This document shows, piece by piece, positions 16,795 to 25,063 of a DNA stretch of 38,966 bases. Numbering within the stretch: position 1 is the stretch's first letter; each line of letters starts with the position of its first letter. This stretch comes from Deinococcus ruber. GTDB taxonomy: Bacteria > Deinococcota > Deinococci > Deinococcales > Deinococcaceae. The DNA lies in contig NZ_BMQL01000044.1 of the NCBI RefSeq assembly GCF_014648095.1, positions 1 to 38,966 of the forward strand, read 5' to 3'. The position numbers and the translations under genes were made by a program. Under the pieces are notes generated by a model. The model was not told the origin of the DNA, made no database searches, and saw only the letters and a program-made list of their open reading frames with translations.

Positions 16795-18567
16795 ATGAAC
16801 AGCACGAAGAAGCAGGCCAGTACACCACCCACCGCCGCGCCGCGCCACATCCGCACCCTGCTGAGCCGCCTGACCCTGCTGACGGCGCTGGCAGCTTCGG
16901 GCGCGAGTGCCCATACCACGCTCAGCCAGACCACTTTGGCCCAGACCAGAACCACCACCACGCTCCAGAAGGTGCCCGCCGTGCAGTTTCAGCAGCTCCA
17001 GAACAGCGACCTGAGCAAGCTGCTGTTGCAGGCTCCCGAGTTCGGCAACGCCTCTGCGTCGCTGCTGCCCAGCGCCCTGAAACTCGATCAGGCCGGATTT
17101 TCGAAATGGCTGCAACCCGGCAACACCGCCCAGTTCGTCACGGCGGCGCAGCTTCAGGCCAACCAGGCTGCCGAAACACAGCGCTTTAACGTCAACTTTC
17201 AGACCACCAGCAGCCTGCTGGCCCAGCGCCCGGAATTTGCCACGCTGCTGCAACTGGCAAAGATCGCTCCCTTCGAGGAACCGACGCTGGACGTGCAGAC
17301 CAAATCGGGGCCGCTGAACGTGCGGCTGATGAGTCCGGCAGTGGGCCTGAGCTACGCGGCGGGCACGCTGGTCAATACCCGCGCCGAGGTGCAGCGTTCG
17401 ACCGCCGCCTTCAACGAGCAGAACGCCCGCGCCCTGAATATCAGCCCGGCGGTGCTGCAAACGGTGAATACCAACGCCGGAGCGGCCCAGAACGGTGTGA
17501 GCGAGACGATCCGGCAGGCAGTCACGACCACGTTCAAGGTCAATGCCAATCTGGTGTCGCAGATCGGAGCGCTGCTTCAGCCGGAAGGCCAGGGCAACGA
17601 ACTCGACGAGTCCACGGCGGCAGGCTGCGGAGCCAGCAGCAACGGTATCTACCGCGCCGTCAATTTCCCGCTGCGCCGCTATCTGCCCACCGTGAAACAG
17701 CAGGGATCACGCGGCACCTGCTGGAGCTTCGCCACGGTGTCCACCACCGAGACGCTCATCAACAAGATGTTCGGCAAGCGCGTGAACCTGAGTGAAGAGG
17801 ACTACGTCGCCAACATCAAGATCAATTACCGCACGCCCAACGGGGCCGACGGCGACGACACCCGCGACGCCGTGACGCGGGCGACCAACGCCAACTACCG
17901 CTTCGCCTTCGAGAATGCCTGGCAGTACAACCAGAGCTGGAGCCGCGTCGCCACCGAGACGCCCAAGAATTCCGGCGTCTGGAACTACTCGGGCACCTGC
18001 ACCAACTACCCGTATGCCGCGACCCAGTGCAGCGACACGGTGCATCAGGCTCCCAGCGCCTGCATCCTGGTGGGCGGCAAGACGAGCTGCGGCTTCCAGA
18101 TTCCCCAGAGCCGCAGCGTCTACCGCCCCGACGCCAGCAGCCTGCACGATCTGTGGAACTTCGATCAGCGCGACGCCTCGCTCTTCTGGATGGCGCTGGC
18201 GGTGCGGCTTGGAACCCCGATCATGCTCGTTCACGACGCCCGTTACCTCCAGCCCAACGCCGACGGCTTCGTGGCCGATCTGCCCTACAACGCCGTGTCG
18301 CACAAAGATGCCAGCGGCAATCTGGTCAAGAACGGCTCGGCAGATGTGGCGTGGTGGAACCATGTGGCCGAACTGGTCGGCTACGTCACCAACGACGAAC
18401 TGCACGCCGCGCTGCCCAGCGCTCCCAGCGGTGCGGGCGGCGGCTACTTCATCCTGAAAAACTCGTGGGGCACGTGCTTCGGAGACGGCGGGTATGTGTA
18501 TCTGCCCTGGAACTGGATGAACAAGTATTCCGGCGCGGCCCTGACCGGCCTGTCCGTCAAGAACTGA
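16795..18567 (+). CDS. Secreted papain-family (C1) cysteine protease
   Basis: 590 aa. The catalytic domain is C-terminal: LPTVKQQGSRGTCWSFATVS contains the oxyanion Gln and catalytic Cys309, WWNHVAELVGYV carries His523, and ILKNSWGTCFGDGGYVYLPW carries Asn556, the complete C1 triad. A signal peptide is evident (basic start, then LLSRLTLLTALAASGASA|HTT). Residues ~40-275 form a long prodomain of unclear family, probably an inhibitor/chaperone segment. I start at ATG 16795, which has AGGGGG upstream, rather than the GTG at 16732. The protein presumably acts in the periplasm or outside the cell, perhaps in nutrient scavenging. It ends at a strong hairpin shared with the convergent response regulator gene. 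Confidence 0.88.
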   Translation: MNSTKKQASTPPTAAPRHIRTLLSRLTLLTALAASGASAHTTLSQTTLAQTRTTTTLQKVPAVQFQQLQNSDLSKLLLQAPEFGNASASLLPSALKLDQAGFSKWLQPGNTAQFVTAAQLQANQAAETQRFNVNFQTTSSLLAQRPEFATLLQLAKIAPFEEPTLDVQTKSGPLNVRLMSPAVGLSYAAGTLVNTRAEVQRSTAAFNEQNARALNISPAVLQTVNTNAGAAQNGVSETIRQAVTTTFKVNANLVSQIGALLQPEGQGNELDESTAAGCGASSNGIYRAVNFPLRRYLPTVKQQGSRGTCWSFATVSTTETLINKMFGKRVNLSEEDYVANIKINYRTPNGADGDDTRDAVTRATNANYRFAFENAWQYNQSWSRVATETPKNSGVWNYSGTCTNYPYAATQCSDTVHQAPSACILVGGKTSCGFQIPQSRSVYRPDASSLHDLWNFDQRDASLFWMALAVRLGTPIMLVHDARYLQPNADGFVADLPYNAVSHKDASGNLVKNGSADVAWWNHVAELVGYVTNDELHAALPSAPSGAGGGYFILKNSWGTCFGDGGYVYLPWNWMNKYSGAALTGLSVKN

Positions 18568-18569
18568 AC

Positions 18570-18620
18570 GCAGAAGAGGCGGGAACTGGCGTACATACAG
18601 CCAGTTCCCGCCTCTTCTGC
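18570..18620. terminator. Perfect 21-bp hairpin between convergent genes
   Basis: 18570-18590 and 18600-18620 are exact reverse complements (left arm begins GCAGAAGAGGCGGGAACTGG), with a 9-base loop GTACATACA. It starts three bases after the protease stop and lies 10 bases before the end of the response regulator gene. On the plus strand it is followed by a moderately T-rich stretch (TGCTTCCTTTC). It most likely terminates transcription from both sides. Confidence 0.85.
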
Positions 18621-18629
18621 TGCTTCCTT

Positions 18630-19664
18630 TCAGTCCATGTCGGTGATCCACCATGCTTCGCGGCGCATCGCCAGGCGGGCACGCGGGTCGCCGGTCTGAT
18701 CGAGTGCCTTCGCCAGGCCGTCCCAGCCCGCCTCGCTCAGCGGATCAATGGTCAGCGAGCGCTGATAGAACTGCGCGGCGTCTTTGGCCTTGCCCGATTC
18801 GCCTGCCAGCCGCGCCGCCAGCCCCAGAATGCCGAGCTGCCGCTGCTCCAGTCGGCTGCGAACGTCGTCGGCCCACGGCGAATCGACGCCCGGCAGAAAG
18901 GTTCCGTACAGGCCGACCAGTTCGCGCAACTCTTCCAGACCCAGTCGGCCCGCGTCGGCCTGATCTGCCAGACGTTCAAAGCGCTTCACGTCGTATTCAG
19001 GGTTCAGGTCGCTCGAAAGGGTATACCGGCGGTTGCTGCTGCCCACCGCGTCATTGTCGAGCGATTTTCGCAGGCGGTGCAGGGTGGTATGAAACAGGCT
19101 GCTGGCGCGGGCCTCGTCTTTCTCGGGCCATAGCGCCTCGGCGGCCTCCCAGCTGCTCACCTCGCGGTGTTCCAGCAGATAGAAGAACAGCTCCAGGGCC
19201 TTGCGCGACACCCACTGCACCGTTTCACCCTTCCAGCTCACCTGCGCGGTGCCCAGAGCGCGGGCTTCCAGCGCGGTGCCCTCCTGCTGCGACAGCCCGG
19301 CGCGGCGCATGCGGGCGTCAACGGCAGTGGTCAGATCCTGCGGGGTGAAGGGTTTGGGAAGATAGTCGTCGGCCCCCAGATTCATGCCACGGCGCACGTC
19401 ACCGCGCTCGGCGTGACTCGACAGCAGCATGAACGGCACCGACGCCAGTTTCTCGTGTTTACGCACCTCTTCCAGAAACTCCAGGCCGGTCATGTACGGC
19501 ATCACCACGTCGCTGATAATCAGCTCGGGAATGAAGACCTGAAGCAGTTCCAGCGCCTCGACCGGGTGGCTGGACGTGCGTACCTCATGACCAACACGGG
19601 CCAGAATGACACTGACCAGTTTCAGAATGGCGGCGTCGTCGTCCACCACCAGGATTCGCGGCAT
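18630..19664 (-). CDS. Response regulator with SARP/BTAD-type output
   Basis: 344 aa. The receiver domain covers ~1-118, with acidic D8-D10, phosphoacceptor D52 (ISDVVMPYMTG) and K104 (DDYLPKPF). A winged helix of the SARP/OmpR type follows at ~130-215 (LELFFYLLEHREVSSWEAAE, ALWPEKDE, FHTTLHRLRKSL, RYTL), then a bacterial transcriptional activator (BTAD) TPR-like domain (ELVGLYGTFLPGVDSPWADD, YQRSLTIDPLSEAGWDGLAK). It presumably regulates transcription after phosphorylation by a sensor kinase not in this window. TATAGT lies six bases before the ATG and there is no ribosome binding site, so the mRNA is probably leaderless. The receiver-SARP fusion is uncommon. Confidence 0.88.
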   Translation of the reverse strand: MPRILVVDDDAAILKLVSVILARVGHEVRTSSHPVEALELLQVFIPELIISDVVMPYMTGLEFLEEVRKHEKLASVPFMLLSSHAERGDVRRGMNLGADDYLPKPFTPQDLTTAVDARMRRAGLSQQEGTALEARALGTAQVSWKGETVQWVSRKALELFFYLLEHREVSSWEAAEALWPEKDEARASSLFHTTLHRLRKSLDNDAVGSSNRRYTLSSDLNPEYDVKRFERLADQADAGRLGLEELRELVGLYGTFLPGVDSPWADDVRSRLEQRQLGILGLAARLAGESGKAKDAAQFYQRSLTIDPLSEAGWDGLAKALDQTGDPRARLAMRREAWWITDMD

Positions 19665-19670
19665 GGCTGC

Positions 19671-19676
19671 ACTATA
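19671..19676 (-). promoter_or_regulatory. -10 element of leaderless response regulator mRNA
   Basis: TATAGT on the minus strand, separated from the ATG (19664) by six bases. No good -35 is seen 16-18 bp further upstream. Confidence 0.6.
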
Positions 19677-19862
19677 TCAGTGAAAACTCGGTGAAGAGGA
19701 GGACACGTGGCGCTCGGCAGGAACACCCGCGCACAGCGCTTCCCCCTGGCACCTCCGGCCTGTATCTGATACACTTTTTCCTTGCGCCCCCCGGCGAGGG
19801 AAGGTGTTGCCACACGGCAGCCTGCCCGAGCCAAATCCGGAGCGCCCAGAAGGAGGTGAACC

Positions 19863-20171
19863 ATGAACCAGTACGACTTGAACCTGATCCTGAATCCTTC
19901 GCTGAGCACCGAGCAGATTCAGACCGAGAAGGAGTACATCGAGAACGCCGTGCGCGGAGCCGGAGCCGAGATCGCCAAGCTGGACGACGTCGGCAACCGC
20001 CGCCTCGCCTACGCTGTGCAGAAGGAGCGCGAGGGCTATTACCTGATGTACACCATCAAAGCCCAGGGCAATCCCGAGAGCACCATCGCCGCGAGCCTGC
20101 GCCTGCGTGACCACGTCCGCCGCGTCCTGGTGGTCAAAGACCGCCCGGAGTGGAAAACCAAGAAAGCCTGA
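19863..20171 (+). CDS. rpsF: 30S ribosomal protein S6
   Basis: 102 aa. The sequence MNQYDLNLILNPSLSTEQIQ, later KLDDVGNRRLAYAVQKEREG and a basic C-terminus (VKDRPEWKTKKA), is typical S6, which binds 16S rRNA together with S18. A near-perfect Shine-Dalgarno AAGGAGGTGA lies just upstream of the ATG. The promoter is probably the TACACT at 19770-19775, which leaves a leader of about 80 nt. That leader contains TGCC-acac-GGCA and a CCGGAG stretch that could be an S6:S18 autoregulatory site, though I could not verify the motif. It heads the conserved rpsF-ssb-rpsR-rplI cluster. Confidence 0.97.
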   Translation: MNQYDLNLILNPSLSTEQIQTEKEYIENAVRGAGAEIAKLDDVGNRRLAYAVQKEREGYYLMYTIKAQGNPESTIAASLRLRDHVRRVLVVKDRPEWKTKKA

Positions 20172-20206
20172 AGTTTTTGCCTAAGCCTGCGGGAGTGTTT
20201 ACGCTC

Positions 20207-20235
20207 TTGACAGAATATGGCGAAACCGTTATCTT
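20207..20235 (+). promoter_or_regulatory. Strong internal promoter of ssb with RDRM-like spacer
   Basis: A perfect -35 TTGACA (20207-20212) and -10 TATCTT (20230-20235) with 17-bp spacing lie between rpsF and ssb. The spacer and -10 contain ATATGGCGAAACCGTTA (20215-20231), a degenerate match to the radiation/desiccation response motif (TTATGTCATTGACATAA; I count 8 of 17, mainly TATG.C and C.T.A). In D. radiodurans ssb belongs to the DdrO/IrrE-controlled regulon and such motifs overlap promoters. The promoter call is strong; the motif call is weak. Confidence 0.7.
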
Positions 20236-20330
20236 CGAGGTACCCCGGTAAATGTCTGCGTACATCACCAGGGCCAATCGCCAGCCACACAGCAGCCCCA
20301 CTTTTCGCACTTGACCAAGGAGTACATGTT

Positions 20331-21206
20331 ATGGCCCGTGGAATGAATCACATTTACCTGATCGGCGTTCTCGCCCGCGACCCGGAACTGCGCTACACCC
20401 CCAGCGGCGTGGCGGTCTACGAAGCCACCATTGCCGGAGAGGATCATGTCGCCGGAAACGACGGCAAAGAGCGGCAGCTTCCCTGGTATCACCGCGTCAG
20501 CATCCTGGGCAAACCCGCCGAATGGCAATCCGAGCGCAATCTGCGTGCCGGAGACGCCGTGTTGGTGGAAGGCACGCTCGACTACAGCAGTTGGGACGCG
20601 CCCGAAGGCGGCAAACGCAGCATGGTGAAGGTCAAGGCGTTGCGGATGGAGCAGCTCGGCTACGCGCCTGAGACCACTCAGGACGCAGGAGGCGGCGTAC
20701 GCATGCACGGCGGGATGAATCAGGTGATGGTGGTGGGCAATCTGACCCGCGACCCCGACCTGCGCTACACCCCTGCCGGAGACGCGGTACTCGGTCTTTC
20801 GCTGGCTGTGAACGAAACCTGGAAGGATCGTCAGGGACAGCAGCAGGAGAAGGTGCACTGGCTCGACGCGACATTGTGGCGCGATCTGGCCGAGGCGTCC
20901 AAAGACCTGCACAAAGGTGATCCGGTGCTGATTACAGGCCGCCTGACCAATGAAAGCTGGACCGACAAAGACGGCAACAAGCGCAACAACACCAAGATAG
21001 AAGCGACCCGAGTCGAAGCTCTTTCCCGAGGTGCGGCTCCCGGAACCGCCACCACCCCCGCAGCGCCCCGTCAGGCCACGGCGAGCGCGGCGCGTCCGCA
21101 ACCTCAGCGGGCGGCAGCTAGTTCTGCACAGGGGTCCCGTTCGGGAGGGCTGGACATTGACAGCGGCCTCCAAGACTTTCCCCCGGAAGAAGACCTGCCC
21201 TTTTAA
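20331..21206 (+). CDS. ssb: Single-stranded DNA-binding protein with two OB folds
   Basis: 291 aa. MARGMNHIYLIGVLARDPEL begins OB fold 1 (~1-115), and GGMNQVMVVGNLTRDPDLRY begins OB fold 2 (~128-235); the two are internal homologues. A Pro/Ala/Gln-rich linker leads to the acidic tail DFPPEEDLPF that recruits repair and replication partners. Two folds per chain, giving a homodimer with four OB folds, is the Deinococcus-Thermus form. I start at ATG 20331 because AAGGAG lies 9 nt upstream and the family starts at MARGMNH; the longer reading to 20217 would run through the promoter. It has its own strong promoter inside the ribosomal-protein cluster. Confidence 0.97.
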   Translation: MARGMNHIYLIGVLARDPELRYTPSGVAVYEATIAGEDHVAGNDGKERQLPWYHRVSILGKPAEWQSERNLRAGDAVLVEGTLDYSSWDAPEGGKRSMVKVKALRMEQLGYAPETTQDAGGGVRMHGGMNQVMVVGNLTRDPDLRYTPAGDAVLGLSLAVNETWKDRQGQQQEKVHWLDATLWRDLAEASKDLHKGDPVLITGRLTNESWTDKDGNKRNNTKIEATRVEALSRGAAPGTATTPAAPRQATASAARPQPQRAAASSAQGSRSGGLDIDSGLQDFPPEEDLPF

Positions 21207-21256
21207 GCCGCCACTGCTTTTGACAGCGGGATCGGCGGGCAGGCAACAAGGAACAC

Positions 21257-21519
21257 ATGACCCAAGCAGAGCGTAAACCCAGGGCCAAGGGGCCGAAGCG
21301 CCCCCGCAAGCCCAAGGTCGATCCGTTCGCCATCGGCGAGCTGGAAATCACCGACTACAAAGACGTGAAGATGCTGCGCCGCTTCGTGAGCGACACCGGC
21401 AAGATTCTGCCGCGCCGCCGCACCGGTCTTTCGACCAAGCACCAGCGCCGCATCGCCCAGACCATCAAGCTGGCGCGTCAGCTTGCCCTGCTGCCCTACA
21501 CCGAGAAGCTGGTGCGTAA

Positions 21520-21523
<4 letters not shown>
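21257..21523 (+). CDS. rpsR: 30S ribosomal protein S18
   Basis: 88 aa. The basic N-terminus ([20 protein letters not shown]) leads to the S18 core: [20 protein letters not shown], then [20 protein letters not shown] and [12 protein letters not shown]. It binds 16S rRNA as a partner of S6. AAGGA seven bases before the ATG serves as ribosome binding site. Its TGA overlaps the rplI ATG (ATGA), so the two are translationally coupled. Confidence 0.97.
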
Positions 21524-21960
<437 letters not shown>

Positions 21961-21973
21961 TCCGAGCACAAAA

Positions 21974-22007
21974 AACCTCCCCTCGCCGCTTGGCTGGGGA
22001 GGTTTTT
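21974..22007. terminator. Bidirectional terminator after rplI
   Basis: AACCTCCCC (21974-21982) and GGGGAGGTT (21996-22004) form a stem followed by a T run on the plus strand; the A run at 21970-21975 gives a T run on the minus strand. It serves rplI and the convergent secreted-protein gene ending at 22015. Confidence 0.88.
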
Positions 22008-22014
22008 TTGTGGC

Positions 22015-23100
22015 TTACGGCTGGGTCAGTGTCTTCAGCGTGTACTGAAGATTGACGTCGTACTGGAGGGTCATCTGCATGCGGTACGGCTCGCCGGGCA
22101 CATCGAAGCCCATCTGGATGGTCATGGCCTGCCGGTGCGTGCCGCTCTGAAGAAAACCGTCCTGGCGCACGATACTGGTGCCGCCGCCGGTCAGGGTCGG
22201 CACCTTCATCGCAAAATGCATTTCATTGATATTCAGGGTCACGTCCCAGGGGTCGGCGCTCAGGGTCTGACTGAAGGTGTGCTGGTTCTGGGCATTCAGG
22301 CCGCCATACGTCCTGCCGACATGCATCATCAGCGGCGATGCCTGACCGCTTATGTCGGCGCCCGCCTGAGCGCCGATCATGCTCATCATTCCCTGCATCA
22401 GGCCCTGCATCGGCAGCGTCACGTCCTGGGTCTGGGATTCACCCTGAATCAGCGGTGCTCCGTACAGCGAGGTGGTGCTGGAGGTCTGCGCGTTCTGGAT
22501 CAGCGTTTTGATGTCCATCTTCCTATACATCTGGTCGATCTGCGGATCGCTGGCCGAAATACCGATGTCTACGAGTTTGCCCGCCGGATCATAGGTCATG
22601 GTGGTGCGGACATTGACGGCCCGCTGCTGCTGCGGCCTGGTGAGGTCGGGGAGCATCAGGACAGCCGTTTCCAGCAGCACGATGTTGCCGTTCTGCGGCG
22701 GCAGCACCTTCATGAACAGCTTGCTGCTGTGGGGAACCGCCGCCGCCCTGTCCATCGCCCGCTGCATATCGGCCCGCTGATTGCTCAGGTCTTTGGTGGC
22801 CGCTGCCAGATCGGCGGGCTTGACCGACTTGCCCGGCTGCACGCTGAGCTGCATGTCGAGCACCTTATACGCCATCTGCTTGACTTGGGTGTACTCGGCG
22901 TAGGTGCCGGGCCGGGCGGTAATCAGCAGGACGGCGGGCGCAGGCTGCGGCGAAAGGGGCTGTTCGGGTGCGGCAGGTGCAGTGCTTGGCGGCAGAGCGG
23001 GCACCACCACCGGGGCGGGGTCCTGGCTCTGTGCCAGAGCAGGCAGGCCCGCGCCCTGAAGCAGGAAAGTCGTCAGGAACAGGAGGGAACGGCGTTTCAT
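22015..23100 (-). CDS. Secreted protein of unknown function
   Basis: 361 aa; I do not recognise the family. A signal peptide is clear (MKRRSLLFLTTFLLQGAG, LPALA|QSQ). A Pro/Ala-rich linker follows (about 27-58), then a globular region with a helical, Gln/Met-rich segment (KDLSNQRADMQRAMDRAAAV) and a C-terminal half of alternating polar/hydrophobic strands (HAFAMK-type pattern, e.g. MTIQMGFDVPGEPYRMQMTL, QYDVNLQYTL). It is probably exported to the periplasm or outer surface. TAGCCT lies six bases before the ATG with no ribosome binding site, so it is likely leaderless. It is a single gene, convergent with rplI and divergent from the metallophosphatase-like gene. Confidence 0.7.
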   Translation of the reverse strand: MKRRSLLFLTTFLLQGAGLPALAQSQDPAPVVVPALPPSTAPAAPEQPLSPQPAPAVLLITARPGTYAEYTQVKQMAYKVLDMQLSVQPGKSVKPADLAAATKDLSNQRADMQRAMDRAAAVPHSSKLFMKVLPPQNGNIVLLETAVLMLPDLTRPQQQRAVNVRTTMTYDPAGKLVDIGISASDPQIDQMYRKMDIKTLIQNAQTSSTTSLYGAPLIQGESQTQDVTLPMQGLMQGMMSMIGAQAGADISGQASPLMMHVGRTYGGLNAQNQHTFSQTLSADPWDVTLNINEMHFAMKVPTLTGGGTSIVRQDGFLQSGTHRQAMTIQMGFDVPGEPYRMQMTLQYDVNLQYTLKTLTQP

Positions 23101-23106
23101 GGATTC

Positions 23107-23112
23107 AGGCTA
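23107..23112 (-). promoter_or_regulatory. -10 element of the secreted-protein gene
   Basis: TAGCCT on the minus strand, six bases before the ATG at 23100, the same spacing as at other leaderless genes in this window. Confidence 0.5.
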
Positions 23113-23305
23113 GCAGGGCAGCCACAGTGCTGCGCCTCAGATGCGGCGCAGCGTTCGGCAGGTCGGAAAACCGCCACACAGCCGGATCATTTCTCCTGCT
23201 TCAGATACGTCGCCCTGCACCCACCGCGATACCCCCAGTGTCCTATGAACTGCTCCACACTTCGTGCCTGCACCTGGGTACGCGGCACAGGCTAAACTGA
23301 CCGCA

Positions 23306-24043
23306 ATGAAGCTCGCCGTCCTCGCTGATCTGCATGCCAATCTGGAGGCGACTCTCAGCGTTCATGCCGATTTGCAGCGGCGCGGCATCTCTGACATCTG
23401 GGTGCTGGGTGATCTGGTCGGCAAGGGGCCGCGCCCGCGTGAAGTGCTGGCCTGGGTACAGGCACACGCCACGCGGGTGGTGCAGGGCAACTGGGACGCC
23501 CGTGTGGCCGGAGCCAGTCATCGTCCCCAGGATCTGTGGCCCCGAACGCTGCTGTCTGCCGCCGAACTGCGCTACCTCGCCGACCTGCCCTACGGTATCG
23601 AGGAAACATTCTCACGGCAGGTCTGGAGGTTCGTGCATGCCGGAAGCAAGGGTGTGTTTCACCGGCTGTACCCGCACAGCAGCCTGCATGAACAGGTGGC
23701 AGCCTTCGAGCCGAATCCGGCGCTGGGGCTGATGCAACAGGCCGACGCGCTGGTTTACGCCGACATCCACGAAGCGCTGATGCTCGATGTCGAGGGGCTG
23801 CCGCTGCTGAACTGCGGCTCGGTGGGCAATCCGCTCGACAGCACGTTGTCGTGTTATCTGATCCTCGATTTCGACGACAACCCGGACGGCGTGGGCTATA
23901 GCGCCCAGTTCGTGCGCCTGCCCTACGACCGCGCCGCCGAAATCGGGGCCGCCGAGGCCAGCGGCATGCCTTTTACGCGGGAATACATCACCGAGCTGCT
24001 GACCGGCGCGTATCAGCGGCGCCGAGTACGCGGCGTGGATTGA
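23306..24043 (+). CDS. Metallophosphatase-like protein with altered metal motif
   Basis: 245 aa. It belongs to the calcineurin-like phosphoesterase family near YfcE: MKLAVLADLHANLEA holds the first D-x-H, IWVLGDLVGKGPRPREV the GD motif, and VVQGNWDARV replaces the usual GNHD/E with GNWD. The usual GHTH is replaced by YADIHEAL before LLNCGSVGNP, so two conserved histidines are missing. It may have altered metal binding or be a binding protein rather than a phosphatase. TAAACT lies seven bases before the ATG at 23306, suggesting a leaderless mRNA; a GTG at 23264 is less likely. A second, intact relative is encoded at 27731-28492. Confidence 0.82.
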   Translation: MKLAVLADLHANLEATLSVHADLQRRGISDIWVLGDLVGKGPRPREVLAWVQAHATRVVQGNWDARVAGASHRPQDLWPRTLLSAAELRYLADLPYGIEETFSRQVWRFVHAGSKGVFHRLYPHSSLHEQVAAFEPNPALGLMQQADALVYADIHEALMLDVEGLPLLNCGSVGNPLDSTLSCYLILDFDDNPDGVGYSAQFVRLPYDRAAEIGAAEASGMPFTREYITELLTGAYQRRRVRGVD

Positions 24044-24116
24044 CAGCACTGGGCTGACTGGCCGGGGGCTGTCTCCTGCTTGCGCTCGTTCACACTTTCA
24101 GCGCAAACTGCTGAAC

Positions 24117-25034
24117 GTGCCCGCCCGGTTGTTCCCCCTGTTGCAGTCCGTTCCCCAGTCGGGAGACGAACTGGCGGCGCGGCTGGGCATCGGGCGGGTG
24201 CGGCTGCACGGGCTGGCACACGCGCTTCAGGAGCAGGGCTTCCCGGTACTGGTGTCGCGCCGGGGCTACGCGCTGGAACCCGGAACACCCGCGCCACATC
24301 TGCTGAACCTGAACGGACGGGCTTACCGCTATCTGGGCACCACCTCCAGCACCCAGGATGACCTGAGAAGCTGGGCCACCGACGCCGACTCTGCCGCTCC
24401 GGCAGGCGCAGTGGTGCTGGCCGAACGCCAGACCGCTGGCCGGGGCCGCCGGGGGCGCGTGTGGGAAACGGGCGGCCACAACCTGACCTTTAGCATGCTG
24501 CTGCCCCGTCTGGAACTGTCCAGCCTGAGTGTGGTGCCGCTGGCGGCGGGCGTGGCGCTATGTCAGGTAACGCAGACGCTGGCGGGCGTGGGCGGGCTGA
24601 AGTGGCCCAACGACCTGCTGACTCCAGACCGGCGCAAACTGGCGGGCCTGTTGCTCGAAGCCGATCTGCGCGGCGAAGAGGTGGCGCGGGCGGTGCTGGG
24701 CGTGGGCCTGAACGTGCAGTCGGCCCCGCCGGGCGCGGCGCATCTGTCGGAGTTCCGGCCCGAGATTCGGCGCGACACGCTGCTGCTGGCGCTACTCGAC
24801 GCCTTCGATCACTGGCTGACCGCTCCGGCAGAAACCGTGCTGGATGCCTGGCGCGGACTGTCGGTCACGCTGGGGCAGCAGGTGAAGGTGCAGACCAGCA
24901 GCGGCCCCCTGCGCGGCCTGGCCCACGACATCGGCCCAGACGGAGCGCTGCTCGTTCACGACGACCGGGACACGCTGCACCGCATCGGCGCGGGCGACGT
25001 GCAGCTCATCGGCACACTCAGCCACACCACTTGA
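24117..25034 (+). CDS. birA: Biotin--[acetyl-CoA-carboxylase] ligase / biotin repressor
   Basis: 305 aa. The N-terminal winged helix covers ~10-55 (DELAARLGIGRVRLHGLAHA). The ligase domain shows TTSSTQDDL (75-83), the biotinyl-AMP loop GRGRRGR (108-114), KWPNDLL (162-168) and KLAGLLLEAD, and a C-terminal SH3-like domain (LGQQVKVQTSSGPLRGLAHD). It activates biotin and attaches it to carboxylases, and the helix-turn-helix implies repression of biotin genes. The start is GTG at 24117; a CAAACT hexamer seven bases upstream is a weak leaderless -10. bioY follows 29 bases after the stop, fitting a biotin uptake/use operon. I found no clear BirA operator. Confidence 0.92.
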   Translation: MPARLFPLLQSVPQSGDELAARLGIGRVRLHGLAHALQEQGFPVLVSRRGYALEPGTPAPHLLNLNGRAYRYLGTTSSTQDDLRSWATDADSAAPAGAVVLAERQTAGRGRRGRVWETGGHNLTFSMLLPRLELSSLSVVPLAAGVALCQVTQTLAGVGGLKWPNDLLTPDRRKLAGLLLEADLRGEEVARAVLGVGLNVQSAPPGAAHLSEFRPEIRRDTLLLALLDAFDHWLTAPAETVLDAWRGLSVTLGQQVKVQTSSGPLRGLAHDIGPDGALLVHDDRDTLHRIGAGDVQLIGTLSHTT

Positions 25035-25063
25035 AGCTTCGATTCACCTTCAGAGGAGACCGT

